A DNA stretch of 64,000 nucleotides from Mycolicibacterium thermoresistibile (GTDB lineage Bacteria > Actinomycetota > Actinomycetes > Mycobacteriales > Mycobacteriaceae), in assembly GCF_900187065.1 (NCBI RefSeq), contig NZ_LT906483.1, positions 992,001 through 1,056,000 on the forward strand, written 5' to 3'. The notes under the pieces were generated by a model. That model ran no database searches, had not been told where the DNA came from, and was given only the letters and a program-made list of their open reading frames with translations. The translations under genes and the position numbers were made by a program. Of this stretch, positions 17,225-26,638 are shown in pieces (positions within the stretch are counted from its first letter, which is position 1; each line of letters opens with the position of its first letter).

Positions 17225-18484
17225 ATGAACGCTGGGATGGACAACACCGGGATGGACAACACCGGAATGGACAACGCCGGAATGGGCAGCGCCGGGATGA
17301 GCACCGAGTGGAAACGACGCCTCGCGGGGTTCGCCACCGCGTCGGTGATCGTGCTGCTGGTGGCGATGGCGATCGGGTTCTTCCGAGGCAGCTTCACCAG
17401 GACCGTCCCCGTCACCGTGCTGTCGGAGCGGGCCGGACTGGTGATGAATCCGGACGCCAAGGTGAAGCTGCACGGGGCCCAGGTGGGCTCGGTCCGCTCG
17501 ATCGACACCCTGCCCGACGGCCGCGCGGCGATCCAGTTGGCGATGAATCCGGCCTATCTCCATCTGATCCCGGCGAACGTACGAGTCGACATCTCCTCGC
17601 CGACGGTGTTCGGGGCGAAGGCGGTCGAACTCGTTCCGCCCCACCGGCCCGACCCGGAACCGTTGCGGCCCGGTCAGGTACTCACGGCCGACCACGTCAC
17701 CGTCGAGATCAACACCGTGTTCGAGCAGTTGTCCTCGGTGCTGGCGAAGATCGAGCCGCAGAAACTCAACCAGACCCTCGAAGCGCTGTCGGCGGCGCTG
17801 GACGGTCGCGGCGAGCGGATCGGCCAGATGCTCACCGACTTCGACGAATTCCTCGCGCGGGTGGAGCCGAGCCTCCCCACGCTGGAACACGAGTTGGCGC
17901 TGGCGCCACAGGTGGTCGAGGCGTACGCCGACGTCGCTCCGGCGCTGATGGAGACGGCCACCGCGGCGACCACCACCGGCCGGACCATCGTCGACGAGCA
18001 GACGAACCTCGACAAGCTGCTGCTGCATGTCAGCGGGCTGGCCGATATCGGCATCGACGTGATCGGCACCAACCGCGCGGCGATCACCGACGTGGCCCGG
18101 TTGCTGGTGCCGACCACCGATCTGCTCAACCGCTACCACGAGGCACTCACCTGCGGGCTGGGCGGCGCCGCGCAACTCGCCAAGGCTCCCGGCAGCCCCG
18201 TCCCCGGCGGGCTGCTGCTGCAGACCATCGTGCTGGGCCAGGAACGCTACCGTTATCCGGCCAATCTGCCCAAGGTGGCGGCGAAGGGCGGACCGCAGTG
18301 CACCGATCTCCCGAAGGTGCCGTTCCAGAAGAGCCCGCCGTTCGTCATCACCGACATCAACGCCAACCCGGCTCAGTACGGCAACCAGGGCATCCTGCTC
18401 AACTCGGACGGTCTTAAGCAGATGCTCTACGGCCCGATCGACGGGCCGCCCCGGAACACCGCACAGATCGGACAGCCCGGATGA
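17225..18484 (+). CDS. Mce protein A (substrate-binding/tunnel subunit)
   Basis: Mce-family protein with one N-terminal membrane helix (FATASVIVLLVAMAIGFF), an MCE domain (ERAGLVMNPDAKVKLHGAQVGSV..., roughly residues 65-140) and a helical C-terminal part that builds the periplasmic tunnel. The family imports lipids such as cholesterol (Mce4) or fatty acids (Mce1). The N-terminus is odd: five 15-bp units encode a pentapeptide repeat with an in-frame ATG in each, so translation may start anywhere from 17225 to 17297. The stop overlaps mceB by 4 bp. I cannot assign it to a numbered mce class. Confidence 0.93.
   Translation: MNAGMDNTGMDNTGMDNAGMGSAGMSTEWKRRLAGFATASVIVLLVAMAIGFFRGSFTRTVPVTVLSERAGLVMNPDAKVKLHGAQVGSVRSIDTLPDGRAAIQLAMNPAYLHLIPANVRVDISSPTVFGAKAVELVPPHRPDPEPLRPGQVLTADHVTVEINTVFEQLSSVLAKIEPQKLNQTLEALSAALDGRGERIGQMLTDFDEFLARVEPSLPTLEHELALAPQVVEAYADVAPALMETATAATTTGRTIVDEQTNLDKLLLHVSGLADIGIDVIGTNRAAITDVARLLVPTTDLLNRYHEALTCGLGGAAQLAKAPGSPVPGGLLLQTIVLGQERYRYPANLPKVAAKGGPQCTDLPKVPFQKSPPFVITDINANPAQYGNQGILLNSDGLKQMLYGPIDGPPRNTAQIGQPG
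17234..17305. repeat. 15-bp coding repeats at the start of mceA
   Basis: Units of the form GGGATGGACAACACC begin at 17234, 17249, 17264, 17279 and 17294 with increasing divergence. They encode Gly-Met-Asp-Asn-Thr-like pentapeptides ahead of the membrane helix of MceA, each with an in-frame ATG. Confidence 0.8.
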
Positions 18485-19512
18485 CGGGAATCGGCGGTAC
18501 GGCAGCCAAATTCGGCATCTTCGGCACGGTCATGCTGTTGCTCACCGGGATGTTGTTCGTGATCTTCGGTGAGTACCGGTCGGGGTCCACCACCGACTAC
18601 TCGGCGGTGTTCGACGACGTCTCCAGCCTCAAGCGCGGAGATTCGGTGCGCGTCGCCGGATTGCGCGTCGGCACCGTCAAAGACGTCTCGCTGCAACAGG
18701 ACAACACCGTGCTGGTTCGGTTCACCGCCGACGACAAGGTCCGGTTGACCGAGGGCACCAGGGCGAAGGTGCGGTATCTGAACCTGGTGGGGGACCGGTA
18801 TCTGGAACTCGTCGACGAGCCGGGGTCGACCAGGATCCAGCCGCCGGGATCGCTGATCGGCTCGGATCGCACCGAACCGGCACTGGACCTCGACCTGTTG
18901 CTGGGCGGTCTCAAACCGGTCATCCAGGGGCTGAACCCGCAAGACGTCAACGCGTTGACCGGCGCACTGATCCAGGCACTGCAAGGGCAGGGCGGCGACA
19001 TCGAATCGCTGTTCTCCCACACGTCGTCGTTCACCAACACCCTCGCCGACAACGGCCGGGTCGTCGAACAGCTCATCGACAACCTCAACGAGGTGTTGAA
19101 CACCATCGCCGAAGACGGCGACAAGTTCTCCGGCGCGGTGAACCACCTCGAAAACCTCATCACCCGGCTGGCCGCCGACCGCGACCCGATCGGCGAGGCC
19201 ATCACGGCCCTGGACAACGGCACGGCCTCCCTGGCCGACCTGCTCGGCCGGTCCAGGCCCCCGTTGGCCGGCACCGTGGACGAGCTGGCGCGGCTGGCGC
19301 CGCTGCTGTCCAACGACACCGATCTGGCCCGCATCGACCTCGCACTGCAGAAGACACCGGCCAACTACCGCAAACTCGTACGCCTCGGGGCCTACGGCAG
19401 CTGGCTGAATCTCTACATCTGCGGGGTGTCGGTCCGGGTCACCGATCTGCAGGGACGGACCGCCCACTTCCCGTGGGTGATCCAGAACACCGGACGATGC
19501 GCGGAGCCCTGA
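18481..19512 (+). CDS. Mce protein B
   Basis: 343-aa Mce subunit. One N-terminal transmembrane helix (FGTVMLLLTGMLFVIFG), MCE domain from about residue 38 (YSAVFDDVSSLKRGDSVRVAGLRVGTV), then alpha-helical heptad-rich segments. It ends with the mce B-type tail SWLNLYICGVSVRV. ATG 18481 overlaps the mceA stop; its stop shares one base with mceC. Confidence 0.93.
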   Translation: MTGIGGTAAKFGIFGTVMLLLTGMLFVIFGEYRSGSTTDYSAVFDDVSSLKRGDSVRVAGLRVGTVKDVSLQQDNTVLVRFTADDKVRLTEGTRAKVRYLNLVGDRYLELVDEPGSTRIQPPGSLIGSDRTEPALDLDLLLGGLKPVIQGLNPQDVNALTGALIQALQGQGGDIESLFSHTSSFTNTLADNGRVVEQLIDNLNEVLNTIAEDGDKFSGAVNHLENLITRLAADRDPIGEAITALDNGTASLADLLGRSRPPLAGTVDELARLAPLLSNDTDLARIDLALQKTPANYRKLVRLGAYGSWLNLYICGVSVRVTDLQGRTAHFPWVIQNTGRCAEP

Positions 19513-20588
19513 TGCACAAATATCGAGAATCCGCTCTGATCCGCAGTGGTGTCATCGGCCTGGTGCTGGTGGTCCTCATCATCGTCGTGGGTCTGCAGAC
19601 CCAGCAGCTGTGGACGATGGCCACGTCGGTGCGCTACCACGCCGAGTTCGCCGAGGCCGGCGGGCTGGCCGCCGGCAACGAGGTGAAGGTCTCCGGCATG
19701 ACCGTCGGCACCGTTTCCGATGTGCGACTCCAGGGCGGTCACGCCGTGGTGACCTTCGCGTTGAACGCGCGGATCCGGCTGGGGGAGGAGACCACCGCCC
19801 ACATCCGGACGGGCACGCTGCTCGGCGAGCGGGTGCTGACCGTGGAACCCCGGGGGAACGGTCGCATCCGGCCGGCCGGCGTCATCCCGCTGAGCCGGAC
19901 CGGGTCGCCCTACTCGCTGACCGACGCGGTCGGTGACTTCACCGCCAACACCGCACAGACCGACACCGCGGCGATCAACCAGTCGCTCGACGTGCTGGCC
20001 GAGACCATCGATCGGATCGCGCCCCAGCTCGGTCCGACCTTCGACGGCGTCACCCGGCTGTCGCAGTCCCTCAACAGCCGAAACGAGTCGCTGGCGGAGC
20101 TGCTGGAGAGCGCCTCGAAGGTCACCGGGATACTCTCCGAGCGCAGCGAACAGGTCAACCGGATGCTGCTCAACGCCAACGATCTGATGGGTGTGCTGCA
20201 GCAGCGCCGGCACGCGATCGTCACGCTGCTGGCCAACACCTCCGCGGTGGCCCAACAGCTCTCGGGTCTGGTCGCCGACAACGAGGAGGAGCTGGCCCCG
20301 GCGTTGGAGAAACTCAACAGAGTGCTCGAGTTGCTCGAACGCAATGAGGACAACCTCACGCAATCACTGAAGGGCCTGGCCAAATACCAACTCACCCAAG
20401 GTGAGGCCGTCAACAACGGCTTCTACTACTACGGGTTCGCGTCGAACCTGCTGCCCGGTCCGGCCATCCAGCCGTTCCTGGACTATGCGCTGGGCTTCCG
20501 GCGCGGGGTCAACGCCGGCCAACCGCCCGACAATGTTGGCCCACGCGCCGAATTCCCGTTCCCCTACAACGGTATTCCCGGAGGCTGA
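19512..20588 (+). CDS. Mce protein C
   Basis: 358-aa Mce subunit. N-terminal helix (SGVIGLVLVVLIIVVGL), MCE domain (YHAEFAEAGGLAAGNEVKVSGMTVGTV), then a long helical region rich in coiled-coil heptads (about residues 150-300). ATG 19512 is used because it overlaps the mceB stop (TGATG) like the other joins in this operon; reading from 19473 would add 13 residues inside mceB. Confidence 0.92.
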   Translation: MHKYRESALIRSGVIGLVLVVLIIVVGLQTQQLWTMATSVRYHAEFAEAGGLAAGNEVKVSGMTVGTVSDVRLQGGHAVVTFALNARIRLGEETTAHIRTGTLLGERVLTVEPRGNGRIRPAGVIPLSRTGSPYSLTDAVGDFTANTAQTDTAAINQSLDVLAETIDRIAPQLGPTFDGVTRLSQSLNSRNESLAELLESASKVTGILSERSEQVNRMLLNANDLMGVLQQRRHAIVTLLANTSAVAQQLSGLVADNEEELAPALEKLNRVLELLERNEDNLTQSLKGLAKYQLTQGEAVNNGFYYYGFASNLLPGPAIQPFLDYALGFRRGVNAGQPPDNVGPRAEFPFPYNGIPGG

Positions 20589-20590
20589 CA

Positions 20591-22063
20591 ATGATCGCCA
20601 CATGGCGGACCGCTCCGCGGATCACCAGGACGTTGTTGATCGTCCTGGTGGCGTTGATGCTTGCGAGTTCCGGATATCTGCTGTACCAGAACAGATTCGG
20701 CCCGATCACCATCTCGGCGTATTTCAGATCGGCGACGGCCGTCTATCCGGGGGACGACGTGCGGGTCGCCGGCGTCCGGGTCGGAACCATCAAGAGCATC
20801 GAACCGATGGGTACCCGGGCCAAGGTCGTCCTGCAGGTGCGGCGTGACGTGCCTATCCCGGCCGACGCCGAGGCGATCATCGTGGCGCAGAACCTGGTCT
20901 CGGCGCGATACGTGCAGTTGACTCCGCCCTACGGTTCCGCCGCGGCGCCCGACGGTCCCACCATGCCCGACGGCGGGGAGATCGGGCTGGAGCGGACCGC
21001 GGTGCCGATCGAGTGGGACGAGGTCAAGGAACAGCTCACCCGGCTGGCCACCGAACTCGGGCCCGACGGTGGCGTGTCGGACACCGCCCTCGGGCGGTTC
21101 ATCGACAGCGCCGCCGACGCCATGGCCGGTAACGGCGGGAAGCTGCGCCAGACCATCTCCGAACTCTCGGCGGTGGGCCGTGTGCTCGGGGAGGGCAGCG
21201 GGAACATCGTCGAGATCCTGGAGAACCTGCAGACCTTCGTCACCGCGTTACGAGACAGCAACATTCAGATCGTGCAGTTCCAGGATCGGCTCGCCGACGT
21301 CACCAGCGTCGTCGACGGCAGCCGGGCCGAGCTGGACGCCGCCATCAGGGATGTCGCAGATGCGGTGGGCGTGGTCGAGCGGTTCATCGACGGCACCCGC
21401 GATCAGACCGCCGAGCAGATCCAGCGGCTGGCCGCTCTGACCCGGGTGCTCTCGGACAACAGCATGACCGTCAAGAACGTGTTGCATGCCGCGCCCACCG
21501 CCCTGGCGAACGGCTACAACATCTACAACCCCGACACCGGCGGTCCGCGCGGATCGTTCGCCATGAACAACTTCGCCAACCCGGTGACGTTGATCTGCGC
21601 GGCGATCGGCGCGGTGGAGAACGTCACCGCGGAGGCCTCCGCCAAAGCCTGCGCGGAGTACCTCGGACCCGCACTGCGCCTGATCAACTTCAACTATCTG
21701 CCGCTGCCGTTCAACGCCTATCTGGGACCGGCGCCGCAGAACGTGATCTACTCCGAACCCGGGCTCGCACCCGGCGGCGGTCAGAGGCCGCCCGGCCCGG
21801 ACGAACCGCCGCCCGCGGTGTCGGCTTACACCGGTGCCGGTGACGTGGCGCCACCCGCCGGATGGCACGACCCGCCACATCCGCCCGGGGCGTACACCCC
21901 CGACGGGCTGCCGGCCATCCCGCAACCCGCCCTGTTCCCGGGCGCGCCGGTACCGCCCGGGCTGCCGGCGCCGGCGCCGTCCGGTCCCGGCCCGGCCGAC
22001 CTGCAGGACCTGCTGCTACCCGCCGAACGTCACTCTGACCAGCAGCCGGGAGGGACACCGTGA
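20591..22063 (+). CDS. Mce protein D
   Basis: 490-aa Mce subunit with an N-terminal helix (TLLIVLVALMLASSGYLLY), MCE domain (YFRSATAVYPGDDVRVAGVRVGTI) and helical tunnel segment. The C-terminal 110 residues are Pro/Gly/Ala-rich, as common in MceD proteins. ATG 20591 is 2 bp after the mceC stop. The stop overlaps mceE (GTGA). Confidence 0.93.
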   Translation: MIATWRTAPRITRTLLIVLVALMLASSGYLLYQNRFGPITISAYFRSATAVYPGDDVRVAGVRVGTIKSIEPMGTRAKVVLQVRRDVPIPADAEAIIVAQNLVSARYVQLTPPYGSAAAPDGPTMPDGGEIGLERTAVPIEWDEVKEQLTRLATELGPDGGVSDTALGRFIDSAADAMAGNGGKLRQTISELSAVGRVLGEGSGNIVEILENLQTFVTALRDSNIQIVQFQDRLADVTSVVDGSRAELDAAIRDVADAVGVVERFIDGTRDQTAEQIQRLAALTRVLSDNSMTVKNVLHAAPTALANGYNIYNPDTGGPRGSFAMNNFANPVTLICAAIGAVENVTAEASAKACAEYLGPALRLINFNYLPLPFNAYLGPAPQNVIYSEPGLAPGGGQRPPGPDEPPPAVSAYTGAGDVAPPAGWHDPPHPPGAYTPDGLPAIPQPALFPGAPVPPGLPAPAPSGPGPADLQDLLLPAERHSDQQPGGTP

Positions 22064-23238
22064 CAGTCGTGACCTTCTTGCGTAGCCGGATCGCCGTCGC
22101 GTGCTGCGCCGTGCTGACCCTCTCGGGCTGCACCTTCGACGGGGTCAGCTCGCTGCCGCTGCCAGGCACCGTGGGTACCGGCTCCGACGCCGTCACCTAC
22201 CAGGTCCAGATCGCCAATGTCGGTACCCTGGAACCGAATTCACCCGTCATGGTCGACGATGTGGTGGTCGGCGCGGTGCGCAGGATGACACTCGACGGCT
22301 GGTATGCCGACGTCGAGGTGACGGTACGGCCCGGCACCGTGATTCCGGCGAACGCGGTGGCCACGGTCGGACAGACCAGCCTGCTCGGGTCGATGCACCT
22401 GGCATTGGATCCACCCGTCGGTGAACCACCCACCGGTGCGCTGGCACCCGGCGCCACCATCCCACTCGAGCGGTCGTCGAGCTTTCCGTCCACCGAGCAG
22501 ACACTGGCGTCGCTGTCCTTCGTGGTCAACGGCGGCGGGCTGGCTCAGATCGCCGACATCGTGCACAACTTCACCGCGGCGCTCGACGGTCGCGCGGTCC
22601 ACGTCCGGGAGTTGCTCACCCGGATGAACAACGTGGTGGGCCTCCTCGACGGTCAACGCGACAAGATCCTCGCCACCATCGAGAACCTGGACCGGGCCGC
22701 GGGAACATTCGCCGCCCAGCGTGAGGAACTGGCCGCGGCGCTGGACCGCATCCCGCCGGCTCTCGAGGTGCTCGCCGAGCAGCAACCCCGGATCAGCACC
22801 GCCCTCCAGAGCCTGGGCGACTTCAGCGACCTGGCGAATCAACTGATCAACGAATCGCAGGAAGATCTGGTGCGCAACCTGCAGAACCTCGAACCCACGG
22901 TCCGCGCCCTCGCCGAGGTCGGCCCCGACCTCGTCACGGCCCTCACCTACCTGCCGACCTATCCCTACACCCAGGAGTTCATCGACCGGGGCATCCGCGG
23001 CGACTACATGAACCAGTTCATCGTCTTCGACTTCACCATTCCCCGGCTCAAGCGCGGAATCCTGCTCGGAACGCGGTGGGGGCAGCCCGGCGCGTCCCTG
23101 GTACCGGCGCCGGGCGACCCCTGGTACTCCTCGTACACCCGCGACCCGTTAAAAACCCCGGTGACACCTGCGCCCCCCGACCTGGCGCCGATCCCACCGA
23201 TGACCGACGATCCGGCGGACACCGGAGGCGGCAACTGA
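22060..23238 (+). CDS. Mce lipoprotein E
   Basis: 392-aa Mce E subunit, the lipoprotein member of the complex (LprK/LprN type). A signal with lipobox LTLSGC places the lipidated Cys at residue 24. The MCE domain follows (VTYQVQIANVGTLEPNSPVMVDDVVVGAV), then a helical region and a Pro-rich tail. GTG 22060 overlaps the mceD stop by 4 bp, which fixes the start. Confidence 0.93.
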   Translation: MTVVTFLRSRIAVACCAVLTLSGCTFDGVSSLPLPGTVGTGSDAVTYQVQIANVGTLEPNSPVMVDDVVVGAVRRMTLDGWYADVEVTVRPGTVIPANAVATVGQTSLLGSMHLALDPPVGEPPTGALAPGATIPLERSSSFPSTEQTLASLSFVVNGGGLAQIADIVHNFTAALDGRAVHVRELLTRMNNVVGLLDGQRDKILATIENLDRAAGTFAAQREELAAALDRIPPALEVLAEQQPRISTALQSLGDFSDLANQLINESQEDLVRNLQNLEPTVRALAEVGPDLVTALTYLPTYPYTQEFIDRGIRGDYMNQFIVFDFTIPRLKRGILLGTRWGQPGASLVPAPGDPWYSSYTRDPLKTPVTPAPPDLAPIPPMTDDPADTGGGN

Positions 23239-24743
23239 TGCTCACCCGGTTCGTCCGCACCCAGCTCGTCATCTTCACCATCGCGGCGGTGGTCGGCATG
23301 GGCGCCATGGTGTTCGGCTATCTGCAGGTACCGATGCTGCTCGGCATCGGACGCATCTCGGTGACGATGGAGCTGCCCTCGACCGGCGGTCTGTACCGGT
23401 TCTCCAACGTCACCTACCGCGGCGTCAAGGTGGGCAAGGTGCTCGACGTCCGGCCCACCCGCACCGGTGCGGTCGTCACGATGTCGCTGCAGTCGAGGCC
23501 GAGGATCCCCGCGGATCTGCAGGCGGATGTCCGCAGCGTCTCGGCCGTCGGTGAACAGTACGTCGAGCTGCTGCCCCGCCACGACGGCGCCCCGTACCTC
23601 GAGGACGGTTCGGTCATCGGGATCGAGAACACCTCGGTGCCGCAACGGGTCGGACCCATGCTCGATCAGATGAGTGCGCTCATCGACAGCATCCCGTCCG
23701 GGCAACTCGGCGCATTGCTCGACGAATCGGCCACAGCACTCGGTGGCTCGGGATACGAGTTGGGATCGGCGTTCGATTCCGCCGCCCAGCTGGCGGAGCG
23801 GCTCAATGGTTCCGGCGAACGGGCGCGCGTCCTCATCGAGGACGGGCGGCCGCTGCTCGACGGGCAGGCTGTCGGCGCCGAGGCCATCCGCACGTGGGCG
23901 CGGAGCCTCTCCGGGATCACCGGGCAGCTGGCGGCCGACGACGCGCAGATCCGCACGATCCTGACCGACGGTCCGGGTGCCGCCGACCAGGCCGCCCGGC
24001 TCCTCGCCCAGGTGAAGCCGACCGTGCCGGTGCTGCTGGCCAACCTCACCACGGTCGGACAGATCGGCGTCACCTACAACCCGTCGCTCGAACAGCTGCT
24101 GGTGCTGCTGCCGCCGTATCTGGCCGCCACCCAGTCGTACGGCTCCTCGTTGAACAATCCGACCGGGATGGCGTTGTCGGAGTTCAGCCTGACGCTGGGG
24201 GATCCGCCGGCCTGCACGGTCGGCTTCCTGCCGCCCTCGGAATGGCGGTCACCGGCGGACCTGTCCGACATCGACACACCGGACGGGCTCTACTGCAAGT
24301 TGCCGCAGGACTCGCCGATCGGTGTGCGCGGCGCACGGAACTTCCCCTGCATGGGACAGCCCGGGAAGCGCGCCCCCACCGTGGAGATCTGCGAGAGCGA
24401 CCGGCCGTTCGAGCCGCTGGCCATGAGGCAGCACGTCACCGGCCCGTACCCGATCGACCCGAACCTGATCGCGCAGGGCGTCGCACCGGACAGCCGGGTG
24501 ACGTCGGATGACCAGATCTTCGGCCCGCCCGCCGGCACCCCGCCGCCCGCGGACGACACCCCGCCGCCGGGGGCGGCCCCGGCGTCCGCATCCGCCGAGG
24601 CGACCGACGGGGGTCCGTCGGTGGCGTTCGCGACCTACAATCCGCGGACCGGGCAGTACGCGACGCCGGACGGACTGGTCCACACCCGAACCGATCTGGT
24701 GGCCCCGCCCGCGCAGAACTGGACCGACCTGTTGCCCCGATGA
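23238..24743 (+). CDS. Mce protein F
   Basis: 501-aa last Mce subunit. N-terminal helix (LVIFTIAAVVGMGAMVFGYL), MCE domain (VTMELPSTGGLYRFSNVTYRGVKVGKV), helical part, and a Pro/Ala-rich C-terminal tail. ATG 23238 overlaps the mceE stop. The operon ends here, 25 bp before a convergent gene, with no strong terminator seen. Confidence 0.93.
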   Translation: MLTRFVRTQLVIFTIAAVVGMGAMVFGYLQVPMLLGIGRISVTMELPSTGGLYRFSNVTYRGVKVGKVLDVRPTRTGAVVTMSLQSRPRIPADLQADVRSVSAVGEQYVELLPRHDGAPYLEDGSVIGIENTSVPQRVGPMLDQMSALIDSIPSGQLGALLDESATALGGSGYELGSAFDSAAQLAERLNGSGERARVLIEDGRPLLDGQAVGAEAIRTWARSLSGITGQLAADDAQIRTILTDGPGAADQAARLLAQVKPTVPVLLANLTTVGQIGVTYNPSLEQLLVLLPPYLAATQSYGSSLNNPTGMALSEFSLTLGDPPACTVGFLPPSEWRSPADLSDIDTPDGLYCKLPQDSPIGVRGARNFPCMGQPGKRAPTVEICESDRPFEPLAMRQHVTGPYPIDPNLIAQGVAPDSRVTSDDQIFGPPAGTPPPADDTPPPGAAPASASAEATDGGPSVAFATYNPRTGQYATPDGLVHTRTDLVAPPAQNWTDLLPR

Positions 24744-24768
24744 CCGCCTCGCCGGTGCGGTCGGCGCG

Positions 24769-25269
24769 TCAGACCTTCACCAGCTTGAACGGCATGTTGA
24801 TGTAGACCGGTTTGTTCACCCCGCAGGCGCCGCTGACCCCGGTGGTGATGTCCTCACCCACCAGCGTCGTCGCGGTCGGATCGGCCGTCGTTCCGTCCGG
24901 TGTCATGGCCTTGAACCGGAACACCTGCAGGCCCGGCGCGGTGCTGCCGTCCGGGCACGGAATCCAGTCCTCGATCGTGTGTTTGACGTACCAGACGCCG
25001 CTGCGCTGGTAGATCGGCGCGGTCCAGCCCCATTCGCTGACCACCGTCCCGGTGCACTCACCCGGATAACTGCACTGCGTGCTGATCGTCCACGTGCTGC
25101 GCAGGCTCCGCTGCTCGAAGAACACCTCGTTCTTGCGGGCCAACTCGCCGTTGGAGGTCGCGATATAGGTTCCGTTCAGACCCCAGTCGGCGGTGTCCGC
25201 GCCGGCGTCCGGGGACGTCGCCAGCCCCAGCGCCGTCACCGCCGCCAGCACCACGGGAATACGCACCAT
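24769..25269 (-). CDS. Small secreted protein, unknown function (B)
   Basis: 166-aa exported protein; ATG 25269 gives a signal peptide (MVRIPVVLAAVTALGLA...) probably cut after AGA. The mature part is beta-rich with four cysteines (TWTISTQC, YPGEC, WIPCPDG, SGACG) and ends PFKLVKV. The pattern resembles the secreted protein at 14016-14465. It lies tail to tail with mceF, so the two secreted proteins flank the mce operon, which hints at a role near the transporter outside the cell. Function not recognised. Confidence 0.78.
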   Translation of the reverse strand: MVRIPVVLAAVTALGLATSPDAGADTADWGLNGTYIATSNGELARKNEVFFEQRSLRSTWTISTQCSYPGECTGTVVSEWGWTAPIYQRSGVWYVKHTIEDWIPCPDGSTAPGLQVFRFKAMTPDGTTADPTATTLVGEDITTGVSGACGVNKPVYINMPFKLVKV

Positions 25270-25551
25270 CGCCACTCCTCGAACACGAGGCCTGCGGTCA
25301 GCGCCGGACCGGTGGACGTCCGGATGACACAGGCAACAAGCCCGGAATCTAGCCGCGACAGCGGGCGGCCACAGCCTGTGCACCCACTGAGCGGACATGT
25401 GGGCCCATACCGCGTCCGGTCCTCGCCGTTGACGGCGCCGCCCGGTGGGCGGGACGGACCGAACCGCGCTGCGGCGTCATCGGCCTAGCGTCGAGCATCG
25501 TCCGGGCCAGACGGGCCGCACCTCGGGCGGACTCGAGCAGGAAGGAGGCCG

Positions 25552-26085
25552 GTGCCGCGCACATCAGGCTCACGAACATCAGGCGCGCCACGCACATCAG
25601 GCGGTCGCCGGGCGCCGATCTTCGTCGCCGCGGCACTGCTGGCCACGGTGGCCATGCTCATCGGCAGCGGGATCCTGCTGCGCGCCACCCACACCGGTCG
25701 GTCGGCCGCCCACGAGCGCGCCGAGTTCATCGCGGCCGCCCGGCAGGCTGTGGTGACGCTGTTGTCGGTCGACGCCGAACAGGCCGACCGGCAGGCACAA
25801 CGCATCATCGACAACTCGACCGGGTCGTTCAAGGACGACTTCACGTTCGCGGCAGATGATTTCGTCCGCATGGCACGCGACGCGGGGGTTTCCACCACGG
25901 TGACGGCGGCCGCCGCCGCGGTCGAGAGGATGGCCGACGACTCGGCTGTCGTACTCGTCGCCGCCACCTCGACGGTCACCGATGCGGCCGGCACCGCCGA
26001 GCCGCCGCAGCACTGGCGACTCGCCGTCGAACTGCGGCGGGAAGGGGATCAGATCAAGATGTCCGGCGTGGAGTTCGTCTCGTGA
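25552..26085 (+). CDS. Mce-associated membrane protein (first)
   Basis: 177-aa single-span protein of the Mam type found beside mce operons. A short basic N-terminus is followed by one helix (APIFVAAALLATVAMLIGSGILL) and an extracytoplasmic domain with FVRMARDAGVSTTVTAAAAAVERM and a C-terminal WRLAVELRREGDQIKMS strand. Mam proteins stabilise Mce complexes (family knowledge). GTG 25552 has GAAGGAGG 3 bp upstream, an unusually short spacing, so the exact start is uncertain. The stop overlaps the next gene. Confidence 0.82.
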   Translation: MPRTSGSRTSGAPRTSGGRRAPIFVAAALLATVAMLIGSGILLRATHTGRSAAHERAEFIAAARQAVVTLLSVDAEQADRQAQRIIDNSTGSFKDDFTFAADDFVRMARDAGVSTTVTAAAAAVERMADDSAVVLVAATSTVTDAAGTAEPPQHWRLAVELRREGDQIKMSGVEFVS

Positions 26086-26621
26086 GGCTCCGCGGCCGCG
26101 CCGGGCGCATCATCGGCGCAGCGGCCGCCCGGTGGTGCGTCGTCCGGTGGTGCGCCGTCGTCGCGACCGTGGCGTTGATCGGCTCCGCCGCACTGCTGGC
26201 GGCTGCGATGGTCCATCACCACCGCAGCACCCAACGCAGCGGACCGGAGGTTGCGCAGGACGCGGTCGAGGCCGCAGCGTCGGCCGCCGAGGCGCTGCTG
26301 TCGTATGCGCCGGACACCATCGACGGCGACATGGTGCGGGCCGGGTCGATGATGACCGGGGAGTTCTCGACCTATTACGGCAGATTCACCTCCGATGTGC
26401 TGGCGCCCGCGGTGCGCGACCGTGGTGTCACGGCGTCCGCCCGGGCACTGCGGGCCGGGTTGATCGAGATCGGTCCGGACACCGCCAAGGTGCTGGTCTA
26501 CGTGAACCAGGAGACCGGCAGCGCGCAGCGACCGGAGCCGGCGTACACGTCGAGCAGCGTCGTCGTCAGCCTGGCGAAAGTCCAGGGGCGGTGGCTGGTC
26601 TCGGCGTTCGAGCCAGTGTGA
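26082..26621 (+). CDS. Mce-associated membrane protein (second)
   Basis: 179-aa Mam-type protein. One transmembrane helix (VVATVALIGSAALLAAAMV) follows an Arg-rich N-terminus. The outer domain has LLSYAPDTIDGDMVRAGSMMTGEFSTYYGRF and ends WLVSAFEPV, a typical Mam C-terminus. GTG 26082 overlaps the stop of the first mam gene by 4 bp, so the pair is co-translated. Likely accessory to the mce operon 1.3 kb upstream. Confidence 0.85.
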   Translation: MRLRGRAGRIIGAAAARWCVVRWCAVVATVALIGSAALLAAAMVHHHRSTQRSGPEVAQDAVEAAASAAEALLSYAPDTIDGDMVRAGSMMTGEFSTYYGRFTSDVLAPAVRDRGVTASARALRAGLIEIGPDTAKVLVYVNQETGSAQRPEPAYTSSSVVVSLAKVQGRWLVSAFEPV

Positions 26622-26638
26622 ACGCCCGGCGGTGAGCG

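Noticed and set aside
15480..24743. Assignment of the mce operon as the cholesterol importer Mce4
   Set aside because: Subunit order is generic for all mce operons and the MceA sequence is not clearly closest to Mce4A from memory; no KstR site was seen upstream. Left as an unnumbered mce operon.
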